DNA of 64,000 nucleotides from NCBI GenBank assembly GCA_049514215.1, contig JBEKVI010000015.1, positions 1 through 64,000 on the forward strand. The letters run 5' to 3'. How positions within the stretch are numbered: position 1 is the stretch's first letter; the number at the start of each line of letters is the position of its first letter. The translations under genes were made by a program, and so were the position numbers. A model generated the notes under the pieces. It did not search any database. It saw only the letters and a list, made by a program, of their open reading frames with translations, and had not been told where the DNA came from. The DNA is from BOG-994 sp049514215. GTDB lineage: Bacteria; Pseudomonadota; Gammaproteobacteria; Burkholderiales; Burkholderiaceae_D. This document shows, piece after piece, positions 43,533 to 52,104 of this stretch.

Positions 43533-44014
43533 TCGGGCTTGGGCATGAAAAGATGTAAGACCGCGGTTGTAACAATCCATTACCACGTGGACACGACCAG
43601 GGGGCCCCAAGTTGCGTGGCCCGGCCAATCTCTCCCCCGGGAGAAACCAAGGATAGCCGATTGCGCTTGGGGCACGCCCGCTCCAACAGACGGGCCCATC
43701 TTCCTTTACTCCGAAGAATCAGCGAGCTAAACTCGCCGGGTCGCAATTTTGAAGGAGCGTCCCTTGGACGCAGACCCCAGTAGCCGAAGTCGGTTCCCAA
43801 CCGATCCTCTAGAAGCCCGATCGCGCCGCTGGTCGTAGTTCCCCTAGCGTCTAGACCGGGCCCTGGGCCCGACTGAACGCCACGCCCCAAACCGAAAAGA
43901 GCGTCATCGGCGGCCACCGAAGCGGCCGCAATGCGTCGCATTTCACCAATGTGACACAAAACCTGCATATTTGACATGCAAGATCGGGCGCTTATCGCGC
44001 AGTAAGGAATCGTT
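43533..44014. other. Long divergent region between manC and mgtA with several hairpins
   Basis: 482 bases without a convincing gene. Visible elements: hairpins GCGAG-CTAAA-CTCGC (43722-43736) and GCGTCC-CTT-GGACGC (43757-43771), a 15-bp near-palindrome CGGGCCC-T-GGGCCCG (43857-43871), and a dyad TGCAT-N7-ATGCA (43964-43980) near the mgtA start. A 7-codon frame, ATG at 43931 to TGA at 43954, lacks a ribosome site. It probably holds promoters for both genes; I could not match a known riboswitch. Confidence 0.55.
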
Positions 44015-46786
44015 ATGAATTTGGACCTCTTTCGCGACCGCGTCTTGCACCTCCTTGGCGCCGAAAGTGACATTGGGCTTCGTCACTTCAAGCGGATTTT
44101 GCTCCTCGAGCACTTCCGCTTTGCCGATGTCCCCAAGACCGCACCGCCCAGCCTGGCCGACGAGCTTCTGAAGGCTTCGGCCCTGAGTCCCAAGGAGTTG
44201 ATCGCCCGCTTGAACAGCCACGACGACGGGCTGACCGAGACCGAGGCCGAGGAAATTGCCGAGCGCCTCGGGCCCAACGAAGTCCGCAGCGAAAAGCCGA
44301 TGCGCTGGTACGTCCATCTTTGGCACTGCTACAGCAATCCGTTCAACCTGCTTTTGACCGCCCTGGCGGTCGTGTCTTACCTGACCGAGGACATGCGGGC
44401 CACCATCGTCATCGGGATGATGGTCGTGCTCTCCACGGGTCTGCGCTTCGTCCAGGAAGCGCGCTCGAACCGGGCTGCCGAGCGCTTAAAGGAAATGGTC
44501 AGCACCAAGGCGACCGTGCTGCGCCGCGACCCCTCCCAGAACGCCGCGCCCGAGGCGAGCCGCTATTTCGGCATCGAACTGCACGTGCGCCCTGCGCGGC
44601 GGGTCGAGCTGCCCATCAAGCAGCTGGTTCCGGGCGACCAGGTGATCTTGGCCGCGGGCGACATGATTCCGGCCGACGTGCGGCTCCTTTTGGCCAAGGA
44701 TCTTTTCGTAAGCCAGGCCGCTTTAACCGGGGAAGCGCTGCCTGCGGAGAAATACACCGTCCAGCGGGACCCCACTGTGCGCAATCCCTTAGAGCTCGAC
44801 AACATCTGCTTCATGGGGACGAACGTCGTCAGCGGCTCGGCCACGGCGATCGTGGTCTCCACCGGCTCGCATACCTATTTTGGCGCGCTCGCCGAGCGCG
44901 TCACGACCGTGGATCGCACGACCACGGCGTTCCAGGCCGGCATCAACAAGGTCAGCTGGCTCCTCATCCGTTTCATGTTCGTCATGACCCCTGTGGTGTT
45001 TTTGCTAAACGGATTCACCAAGCACGACTGGCTCGATGCGTTTCTGTTTGCGATTTCGGTTGCCGTTGGACTCACGCCCGAGATGCTGCCCATGATCGTG
45101 ACCTCGACGCTCGCCAAAGGCGCGGTCATCCTGTCGCGCAAGAAGGTCATCGTCAAAAGGCTCGACGCCATCCAGAACTTCGGCGCCATGGACGTCTTGT
45201 GCACGGACAAGACAGGAACGCTCACCCAGGACAAGATTTTCCTCGAGCGGCATACCGACGCCACCGGCGAGGACTCTTCCTCGGTCCTCGAGTACGCCTA
45301 TCTGAACAGCTACTATCAGACGGGTTTGAAGAACCTCCTCGATGTCGCCGTCCTTGAGCACGGCGAAATGAATCAGCGTCTTGGGGTGGTCCAGAACTAC
45401 CGCAAGGTCGACGAGATCCCCTTCGACTTCGTCCGCCGCCGCATGTCGGTGATCGTGAGCGAGCGCGAGGATCATCACGAACTGATCTGCAAGGGCGCCG
45501 TCGAGGAGATCCTTTCGGTGTGCACGAACGTCAAACAGGGCGACTCGATCGTACCGCTCACCGATGAACTCTTGGCGGAGATTCGCACCATCACGGGCGA
45601 TCTGAATCGGGAGGGTCTGCGGGTGGTGGCCGTCGCCGCCAAGGATCTGCCGCCGGTCAAGGAGAATTACTCCGTCGTCGACGAGGCTGGACTCACGCTC
45701 GTGGGGCACATCGCCTTTCTCGATCCCCCTAAGGAGTCGACCCGACCGGCCCTAAAGGCGCTGCGCGAGCACGGTGTCGCCGTCAAGATTCTGACGGGCG
45801 ATAACGAGCTCGTCACGGCCAAGATCTGCAAGGAAGTCGGACTACCGGTCTCCTCGATCATCCTGGGCACGGCCATCGAGCAGATGGACGATGCCCAACT
45901 GTCCGAGGCGGCCGAAAGCGGCACCGTGTTTGCCAAGCTCACGCCCGCCCACAAGGAACGCGTGGTCCGGGCGCTGCACGCCCGCGGACATGTGGTGGGC
46001 TTCATGGGCGACGGGATCAACGACGCTCCGGCGCTGCGCGCTGCCGATATCGGCATCTCGGTCGACAGCGCCGTGGACATCGCCAAGGAGGCGGCCGACC
46101 TGATTCTTCTCGAAAAAAGTCTCATGATCCTCGAGGAGGGCGTGCTCGAGGGACGAAAGACTTTTGCGAACATGCTCAAGTACACCAAGATGACGGCCAG
46201 CTCGAACTTCGGCAATGTCTTCTCGGTTCTCATCGCCTCCGCGTTTTTGCCTTTCCTACCGATGCTGCCCATGCAGTTGCTGGTTCAAAACCTGCTTTAC
46301 GACATCTCCCAAATCGCCATCCCGTTTGACAACGTCGACCCGGAATTCCTCGCCAAACCGCAGAACTGGAAGCCCGACGATATTGGCCGTTTCATGGTCT
46401 ACTTCGGTCCGATCAGCTCGATTTTCGATGTCGCCACGTTCCTGCTCATGTGGTTCGTCTTCAAAGCCGATGCCGTCGAGCACCAGACGCTGTTCCAGTC
46501 CGGCTGGTTCGTCGAGGGCCTGTTATCGCAGACCCTCATCGTTCACATGATCCGCACCCGCAAGATTCCCTTCTTGCAGAGCATCGCGGGCTGGCCGCTT
46601 CTGATCATGACCGGGCTCATCATGGTCGTGGGGATCACCATCCCCATGTCACCGCTCGCGGGCTACTTCAAGATGGAAGCGCTGCCCTTGTCCTACTTCC
46701 CGTGGCTTGTCGTGATTCTGCTGGCCTATATGGTTCTGACGCAAAGCGTGAAAGGCTTCTATGCGCGGCGCTTTGGCTGGCAATAG
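44015..46786 (+). CDS. mgtA: Magnesium-importing P-type ATPase
   Basis: A P3B-type ATPase of 923 residues importing Mg2+ across the inner membrane. Key sites: TGEALPAEK in the actuator domain, CTDKTGTLT with the phosphorylated Asp, KGAVEEIL in the nucleotide domain, GDNELVTAKIC and GDGINDAPALR, with about ten hydrophobic segments. AAGGA is 6 bases before the ATG. The next gene, 12 bases downstream, is an mgtC homologue, so the two form an mgtAC-like operon presumably induced by low Mg2+. Confidence 0.94.
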   Translation: MNLDLFRDRVLHLLGAESDIGLRHFKRILLLEHFRFADVPKTAPPSLADELLKASALSPKELIARLNSHDDGLTETEAEEIAERLGPNEVRSEKPMRWYVHLWHCYSNPFNLLLTALAVVSYLTEDMRATIVIGMMVVLSTGLRFVQEARSNRAAERLKEMVSTKATVLRRDPSQNAAPEASRYFGIELHVRPARRVELPIKQLVPGDQVILAAGDMIPADVRLLLAKDLFVSQAALTGEALPAEKYTVQRDPTVRNPLELDNICFMGTNVVSGSATAIVVSTGSHTYFGALAERVTTVDRTTTAFQAGINKVSWLLIRFMFVMTPVVFLLNGFTKHDWLDAFLFAISVAVGLTPEMLPMIVTSTLAKGAVILSRKKVIVKRLDAIQNFGAMDVLCTDKTGTLTQDKIFLERHTDATGEDSSSVLEYAYLNSYYQTGLKNLLDVAVLEHGEMNQRLGVVQNYRKVDEIPFDFVRRRMSVIVSEREDHHELICKGAVEEILSVCTNVKQGDSIVPLTDELLAEIRTITGDLNREGLRVVAVAAKDLPPVKENYSVVDEAGLTLVGHIAFLDPPKESTRPALKALREHGVAVKILTGDNELVTAKICKEVGLPVSSIILGTAIEQMDDAQLSEAAESGTVFAKLTPAHKERVVRALHARGHVVGFMGDGINDAPALRAADIGISVDSAVDIAKEAADLILLEKSLMILEEGVLEGRKTFANMLKYTKMTASSNFGNVFSVLIASAFLPFLPMLPMQLLVQNLLYDISQIAIPFDNVDPEFLAKPQNWKPDDIGRFMVYFGPISSIFDVATFLLMWFVFKADAVEHQTLFQSGWFVEGLLSQTLIVHMIRTRKIPFLQSIAGWPLLIMTGLIMVVGITIPMSPLAGYFKMEALPLSYFPWLVVILLAYMVLTQSVKGFYARRFGWQ

Positions 46787-46798
46787 CAATCCGAGCCG

Positions 46799-47515
46799 AT
46801 GGAGGCCTTCTTCAATTTCGAGCCGACCCTGGCGTTTCACACGCTGGTTCAGCTGGCCGTGGCCTTCACGCTCGGATCGGCGATCGGTCTGGAGCGCCAG
46901 TATCGGCAGAGGACAGCGGGATTACGCACCAACGCCCTGGTGGCCGTGGGTGCGGCCGTGTTCGTCGATCTCGGCAATCGACTCCTGGGACACGAGGGAG
47001 CAGCGCATGTCGTCGCCTATGTGGTCTCCGGGGTCGGGTTTTTGGGGGCCGGCGCGATCATGCGCGAAGAAGGCAACGTCCGCGGCTTAAATACCGCAGC
47101 GACCCTTTGGGGATCGGCCGCGGTGGGCGCGTGCGCGGGCGCAAATTTGATCTTCGAAGCGGTGCTAGCCGCAGTCTTCGTGCTCCTGGCCAATACGCTT
47201 TTGCGCCCAGTCGTCAACGCCATGAACCGCAGGCCCTTGGACGACGTCTCGACGGAGGCGACCTACCAGGTGTTCGTCGTCGCCTCGCACGCGCTTCAGG
47301 CCGAGGCGCGCGAAGCCTTGAGCGATGTCCTGGAGAAGGCCCAACTGCCGGTGCGCGAGCTCGAGATCGAACCCTTTGGCGCTGACGAGATCGAGATTTG
47401 CGCAACGCTTCTGCCGACCTCTTTGGACACGGCCGAACTCGAAAGACGGGTCGCCGAACTTGCGACGCGACCGGAAGTCAGCCAAGCGTATTGGAATTCC
47501 ACCACGCAGGATTAG
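46799..47515 (+). CDS. mgtC: MgtC/SapB family protein
   Basis: Inner-membrane protein of 238 residues. The hydrophobic N-terminal domain has the family signature FTLGSAIGLERQYRQRTAGLRTNALVAVGAA, cut here to its recognisable parts GLERQ and AGLRTNALV, then GVGFLGAGAIMREEGNVRGL. A soluble ACT-like C-terminal domain follows from about residue 150. MgtC is not itself a Mg2+ transporter; in Salmonella it inhibits the F-ATPase and supports growth at low Mg2+. Linked to mgtA by 12 bases. Confidence 0.92.
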   Translation: MEAFFNFEPTLAFHTLVQLAVAFTLGSAIGLERQYRQRTAGLRTNALVAVGAAVFVDLGNRLLGHEGAAHVVAYVVSGVGFLGAGAIMREEGNVRGLNTAATLWGSAAVGACAGANLIFEAVLAAVFVLLANTLLRPVVNAMNRRPLDDVSTEATYQVFVVASHALQAEAREALSDVLEKAQLPVRELEIEPFGADEIEICATLLPTSLDTAELERRVAELATRPEVSQAYWNSTTQD

Positions 47516-47629
47516 GAGCGCTGCGCGCTTGGGACGCCGGTTTTGTCGCTCCAGGTCTTTCGCTTTCGGTGGCGCCAAGTCCTGCTGCGCCGGCACGGCT
47601 GCGGTCCCAAGGAGTACACTCGGCTGACC

Positions 47630-48631
47630 ATGACCGACCCAGAACAACTCGAGCACGCTCACGACCATGCGCATGAGCATGAGCACGGTCACGCGCACGG
47701 TCACCACCACTTTTCTCCGTCCGACTGGGCCGGACTGCGCCCGGCCTTTGCCATCGGTATTGCACTTAATCTCGCCTTCGTGGGTCTTGAGGTCGCCTTC
47801 GGGCTGTCGTCCCACTCGCTCGCCCTGGTGGCCGATGCCGGACACAACTTCGGCGATGTGATTTGTCTCATTCTTGGCGGGGGCGCGGTGATGCTGGCGC
47901 AGCGCAGCCCTTCTCCTCAATTCACCTACGGCCTACGCGGCTCAACGATTCTTGCGGCACTGGGCAATTCGGTCATCCTCTTGGTCGTGACGGGCGGCAT
48001 CATCTGGGCTTCCGTCGACCGCTTGCGCGCTTTGACTCCGGTCGCGGCCGACACCGTGATTGCAGTGGCCGCGCTTGGCGTCGTGATCAACGGTGCCACG
48101 GCGTTTTTCTTCGCATCGGCACGACACCAGGATCTGAACGCGCGCGGCGCTTATCTGCACATGGCGGGGGACGCTGCGGTGTCCCTGGGCGTCATCGCCG
48201 CAGCGCTCGTCATGCACTACACGGGTTGGATCTGGCTCGATCCTGTGGTGAGCATCGTCATCGCGCTGGTCATCCTCTACAGCACCTGGGATTTGCTTCG
48301 GCAATCGCTCAGGCTCGCCGTCCAGGCGGTTCCGGCAAGCATCGACCCTGGAGCGGTACGCCAATTCCTCGAGTCGCAAAAAGGCGTCATACAAACGCAT
48401 GACCTCCACATCTGGGCCATGAGCACCACCGAGACGGCGATGACGGCTCATATCGTGATGCCCGCCGGGCACCCGGGGGACCACTTCTTAGACGACGTCG
48501 CCCGCGAACTGGATCGACGCTTTAAGGTCGGACATGTCACCTTGCAGGTTGAAACCGGTGAAGGCGGACAGGTGTGCTGCGCGCTCGCGTGCGAGGAGAT
48601 GAGTTCGTCAGCTTCGATGCACTCGATCTAG
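47630..48631 (+). CDS. Cation diffusion facilitator (CzcD/DmeF-like) metal efflux protein
   Basis: 333 residues, six transmembrane helices, exporting divalent metals such as Zn2+, Co2+ or Ni2+ by proton antiport. A His-rich N-terminus (HAHDHAHEHEHGHAHGHHH) precedes helix 1. Metal-site motifs are VADAGHNFGD in helix 2 and HMAGDAAVSLG in helix 5 (HxxxD type). The C-terminal cytoplasmic domain has HDLHIWAMS. Start ATG 47630; a TACACT sequence lies 9 bases ahead. The 3' end overlaps the convergent EamA gene by 24 bases. Confidence 0.92.
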   Translation: MTDPEQLEHAHDHAHEHEHGHAHGHHHFSPSDWAGLRPAFAIGIALNLAFVGLEVAFGLSSHSLALVADAGHNFGDVICLILGGGAVMLAQRSPSPQFTYGLRGSTILAALGNSVILLVVTGGIIWASVDRLRALTPVAADTVIAVAALGVVINGATAFFFASARHQDLNARGAYLHMAGDAAVSLGVIAAALVMHYTGWIWLDPVVSIVIALVILYSTWDLLRQSLRLAVQAVPASIDPGAVRQFLESQKGVIQTHDLHIWAMSTTETAMTAHIVMPAGHPGDHFLDDVARELDRRFKVGHVTLQVETGEGGQVCCALACEEMSSSASMHSI

Positions 48632-49540
48632 CGGCGCTCTCGAGGCAGGCTTGAAAAACCCCGCGCGCGTAACGAGAATGATGCCAAGGAAGGCGCACAC
48701 GAAAGCCACGAGATGGGCGATCCCCAGTCGTTCGTTTAAGAAAAGAACACCGATGGCGGCCGAGGCGATCGGAAGCGCGATCGTAAAGACGCCCGCCCGA
48801 TTCGCAGGCACCGTCTTTAGGCCGGAAAGCCACAACCAAGGCGAGATCACGCTCGCCGCAAACGCGTAGAGCACCACCAGGCCCCACACCTCGGGCGAGA
48901 CGTTCGCGAAGGCAAAGGAGCGGGCCTGCGCAAGCCCCAAAGGCAGCATCAGGACAAAGCCCACGAGATTCATCCACGCCGAGATCTGAAACGGTCCGAG
49001 GTGAGCCGTAGTCAGGCGCTTGCCCACCACGACAAAAATCGCCTCGCAGGCGATCGCCCCGACCATGAGCAGATTGCCCGCCACCCGCCCGAAGTCCTCG
49101 GCAATGCCGGTTTCGTGCACGGTCAAAAAACCGATGCCGATCACGGCCAGAACGATCGCAAGTCCTCCGGCCAGATCCATCCTCTCCCGAAGCAGCACGA
49201 CCGAAAACAGCGCGACGACCGCAGGCAGCGTGCTTAAGATGAGCCCCGCTGCAGCCGCTGACGTGCGGGCGACTCCGGAGAGCATGCAAATGGAGAAGAG
49301 GAAATTGCCAAAGAACGACAGCAGAAAAAGCGTGCTCATCTGACCGCGCAGGAGAGCCCTTCCCCCCTTGGGGAAGGTCCAAGGCAGCATCATGAGGGCG
49401 GCCAAGCCAAAGCGTAACGCGGCCAGGACGAATACCGGCACGCTCTCCAAGATGACCTTGGAGAAGGCCACGTAGACACCTACCACCGTCATCGCCAGGT
49501 ATAACAGCACGTAGGCCTTCAGGCTTGGCGCCGCCCTCAC
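48608..49540 (-). CDS. EamA/DMT family transporter
   Basis: 310 residues with ten predicted transmembrane helices in two EamA repeats. Repeat 1 starts YVLLYLAMTVVGVYVAFSKV and ends at ALFSVVLLRERM; repeat 2 starts LLMVGAIACEAIFVVVGK and ends at GVLFLNERLG, both with the conserved LxER/NERL end. Substrate, probably a metabolite or amino acid for export, is unknown. A GTG start overlaps the mtgA stop (GTGA), giving an aroE-mtgA-eamA chain. Confidence 0.88.
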   Translation of the reverse strand: MRAAPSLKAYVLLYLAMTVVGVYVAFSKVILESVPVFVLAALRFGLAALMMLPWTFPKGGRALLRGQMSTLFLLSFFGNFLFSICMLSGVARTSAAAAGLILSTLPAVVALFSVVLLRERMDLAGGLAIVLAVIGIGFLTVHETGIAEDFGRVAGNLLMVGAIACEAIFVVVGKRLTTAHLGPFQISAWMNLVGFVLMLPLGLAQARSFAFANVSPEVWGLVVLYAFAASVISPWLWLSGLKTVPANRAGVFTIALPIASAAIGVLFLNERLGIAHLVAFVCAFLGIILVTRAGFFKPASRAPLDRVHRS

Positions 49541-50232
49541 GGCAATTCGACGTCGGGCATCCAGCGCAGGATTGTGTTCGATCGGCGCGCGAGGTAGCTG
49601 GAATTGCGGTTGCGATCGAAAACACGCGGGTTCGGAAGCATGACCGCAAGTCGCGCGGCCTGCTCGGAGGACAGCTGCGCAGCGCTGACTCCATAATAGT
49701 GTTCAGCCGCAGCTTCCGCGCCGAAGACGCCGTTGCCCCATTCGACCACATTCAAGTAGATCTCCAGGATCCGTTCCTTCGACATCCAGAATTCGAGCAT
49801 GTAGGCGATGACAAGCTCCTGGGCCTTTCGAAGGTAACTGCGCTCACCAGAGAGAAACAGGTTCTTGGCGAGCTGCTGGGTGATCGTCGAGCCACCTTTG
49901 ATCTTCTTGCCCCTTTTCTGGTTGTTCTCATAGGCCTTCTCGATCGCGTCCCAGTCCACTCCGTTGTGCTCGGTGAAGCTCGCATCCTCGGAGGTGATGA
50001 CCGCGCGTTTCAGATTGTCCGAAATCGCGCGGTACGGGACCCAATGGTGGGAGAGCTCGGCGTTGGGCGATTTTTCACGCAACTCCGATAGGGCCTCGCG
50101 CATGAAGCTTGTCGTCTCCGGATTGTGGTCCCTCCACCAGCCGATCATCCCGAAAAAATAGATCTGAAGCGCAATGACGAATCCGACCAAAGCGAGGATC
50201 AGCCATGCACACCACTTCAGGATGCGCCCCAT
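49537..50232 (-). CDS. mtgA: Monofunctional biosynthetic peptidoglycan transglycosylase
   Basis: A GT51 glycosyltransferase polymerising lipid II glycan strands at the periplasmic face. 231 residues: an N-terminal membrane anchor (LILALVGFVIALQIYFFGM), the catalytic Glu in EDASFTEHNG, GGSTITQQLAKNLFLS, RKAQELVIAYMLE and EIYLNVVEWG. No transpeptidase domain. The ATG shares one base with the aroE stop (TAATG), and the stop overlaps the next gene. Confidence 0.96.
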   Translation of the reverse strand: MGRILKWCAWLILALVGFVIALQIYFFGMIGWWRDHNPETTSFMREALSELREKSPNAELSHHWVPYRAISDNLKRAVITSEDASFTEHNGVDWDAIEKAYENNQKRGKKIKGGSTITQQLAKNLFLSGERSYLRKAQELVIAYMLEFWMSKERILEIYLNVVEWGNGVFGAEAAAEHYYGVSAAQLSSEQAARLAVMLPNPRVFDRNRNSSYLARRSNTILRWMPDVELP

Positions 50233-51095
50233 TACGAGGGGGACAGCGCCTTGCGCAGTTCAAGGAGCACCGGTTGCGATTGCGGCAAGATGCCGCGCCA
50301 CAGGAAAAACGAGAGCGCCGCCTGCTCGACGAGCATGCCCAAACCATCTGAAGTGAGCGTGGCGCCCTGCGCGCGCGCAGCGCGAAGAAACGGGGTCGAG
50401 GACTCTGCGGGACCCTCCCCATAGGCCAGGTCGTAGACCAGGCTCGCTGCCTTCACGAGCGCTCCCGGAAGACCGAGGGTCGCCCCCTGATGGCCAGCCG
50501 AGGTCGCGTTGAGGATCACATCGAAGCGTTCGTCTTCGAGGTCGTCCAAGCCCAACGCGCGCAGTTTGCTTGCAGGTCCCAGGTAGACGTGCGCAAGTGC
50601 GCGCGCCTTGGCTTGGTCGCGGTTGGCGATGGCGACCAGTGTGGGAGCCGAATCCAAGAGCGGTCCCAACACCCCGCGCGCCGCACCGCCTGCACCCAAG
50701 AGGAGCACCCGGGCATCTTGCATCGCGAAGCCATGCAGATGGCCTAGGCGCTCCAGGTCCGCCATGAGGCCCGCGCCGTCGGTGTTGTCCCCCAGAATGA
50801 CGCCAGCGTCGAACCGAAGCGTGTTCACGGCTCCGGCCACGCGGGCCCTCTCCGTGGTCTGTGTCGCCAGGGCGTGGGCTTCGAGCTTGAAAGGCAGCGT
50901 GACGTTTAGACCCTTGCCGCCTTGGGCCATGAAAGCCGCCACGGTCTCGCGAAATCCCGAAAGCGGCGCGAGGACCCGTTCATAGGTCAACCTCTCGTGG
51001 GTTTGCTCGGCGAACAGGGCGTGGATCAAGGGGGACTTGCTGTGGGCCACCGGATTTCCGACCACGCCATAGCGATCCGGTGCCGCCGGGTTCAC
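50232..51095 (-). CDS. aroE: Shikimate dehydrogenase
   Basis: NADPH-dependent reduction of 3-dehydroshikimate in the aromatic pathway. 287 residues with GNPVAHSKSPLIH for shikimate binding, the catalytic Lys in NVTLPFK, DNTDGAG with the catalytic Asp, and the NADP loop LLGAGGAARG. GTG start at 51095. It lies 12 bases downstream of the TonB-domain gene and is coupled to mtgA. AroQ of the same pathway is at 60547. Confidence 0.95.
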   Translation of the reverse strand: MNPAAPDRYGVVGNPVAHSKSPLIHALFAEQTHERLTYERVLAPLSGFRETVAAFMAQGGKGLNVTLPFKLEAHALATQTTERARVAGAVNTLRFDAGVILGDNTDGAGLMADLERLGHLHGFAMQDARVLLLGAGGAARGVLGPLLDSAPTLVAIANRDQAKARALAHVYLGPASKLRALGLDDLEDERFDVILNATSAGHQGATLGLPGALVKAASLVYDLAYGEGPAESSTPFLRAARAQGATLTSDGLGMLVEQAALSFFLWRGILPQSQPVLLELRKALSPS

Positions 51096-51107
51096 GGAAG
51101 CGTTCGC

Positions 51108-51992
51108 CTAGTGCTTTTCGAAGGCCGCGGCAAACCCGTCGCCCTTGGTATAGGAGAACTTCACGATCAGTTCGTAGACCGTGAAGTCCTTGCGCATGGC
51201 CTCGTCAAACGGCGCGAATGGCGCTGCCATCTTGATGGTCGCCTTGGCCGCACGGTCGAGCACCTTAAAGCCCGAACTTTGCATGATGTTGATCTCATCG
51301 TTATAGATCGAGCCGTCCTGGTTCAGCGAGACCGAAAGGATCAGGTCGCCGTAGATCTTCCCGCGCGCCTCGGGCGGATAGTTGACGTTGCCATAGCGTT
51401 CCACGCGATCGATCCACTGGGTGTAATACATGGCGTAGCTGGCATAGCGCGTACTGGGTCCGATCTGGACGCGGTGCGGGCGCGCGTTGTAGTCGCTGAT
51501 CTCCTTGCGTACCTCGGCTTCCATGCGCGTGATCTGCGCGCGCGTCTGGCCGGGATCACTCGCGTCGGACGTCTGGCTTAATTCATCGACCTGGCTCGGC
51601 TGCGGATTAACCGAGCGCGGCGACTCCTTGAGCTGCGAGAGGAGCTGCTGCTGCTTGGCTTCGAGGGCTGCGACCTGTCCATGCGAAGGATCAACGGTCT
51701 CGCCGTCGGAGGCCTGCGGACTGCTCGGCAAGAAAGACGAGGCGCGGCCTTTATCGTGCGTTCCTCCCCCGTTGGAATCGACCTGGGCTAAGGCCGTCGC
51801 ATTGACCGGGCGTGTGCCTTTCTTGTTGACGATGATGACGTCGAGCTTCTCATCGCTCGACTTGAAGCGGAATGTGTCAGGCGAGGTGAAATGCACCATC
51901 AAGATGAGTGCGTGCAGACCGATCGAAAAAGCGATCGCGGCAAAGAGCAGGCGATCGCCTTGCGATGGCACGGGCGGATTGGCGATATTCAC
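51108..51992 (-). CDS. TonB-like energy transducer domain protein
   Basis: 294 residues: an N-terminal membrane helix (LLFAAIAFSIGLHALILMV), a long charged/Gln-rich middle with a coiled-coil-like stretch (ALEAKQQQLLSQLKE), and a C-terminal TonB domain (VNYPPEARGKIYGDLILSVSL, then SSGFKVLDRAAKATIKMAAPF). It lacks the long Pro-Lys spacer of classical TonB, and no exbB or exbD is adjacent. It may serve envelope function rather than siderophore uptake. A TACAAT element at 52058-52063 (leftward) may belong to its promoter. Confidence 0.87.
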   Translation of the reverse strand: MNIANPPVPSQGDRLLFAAIAFSIGLHALILMVHFTSPDTFRFKSSDEKLDVIIVNKKGTRPVNATALAQVDSNGGGTHDKGRASSFLPSSPQASDGETVDPSHGQVAALEAKQQQLLSQLKESPRSVNPQPSQVDELSQTSDASDPGQTRAQITRMEAEVRKEISDYNARPHRVQIGPSTRYASYAMYYTQWIDRVERYGNVNYPPEARGKIYGDLILSVSLNQDGSIYNDEINIMQSSGFKVLDRAAKATIKMAAPFAPFDEAMRKDFTVYELIVKFSYTKGDGFAAAFEKH

Positions 51993-52104
51993 GCAACTGC
52001 TCTGAACACAGCCACAAGAGGCTTCACAGGATCATGGGTTACCGGGAACACCACGGAATTGTACGCAAATTCTTCGCGGGCGAACCAGCGCTGTGGCGCG
52101 TTGG

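Noticed and set aside
43971..43998. TTGACA-N16-TATCGC as the mgtA promoter
   Set aside because: It would start transcription inside the AAGGA ribosome site, about 10 bases from the ATG, which is unlikely for a gene with a good Shine-Dalgarno.
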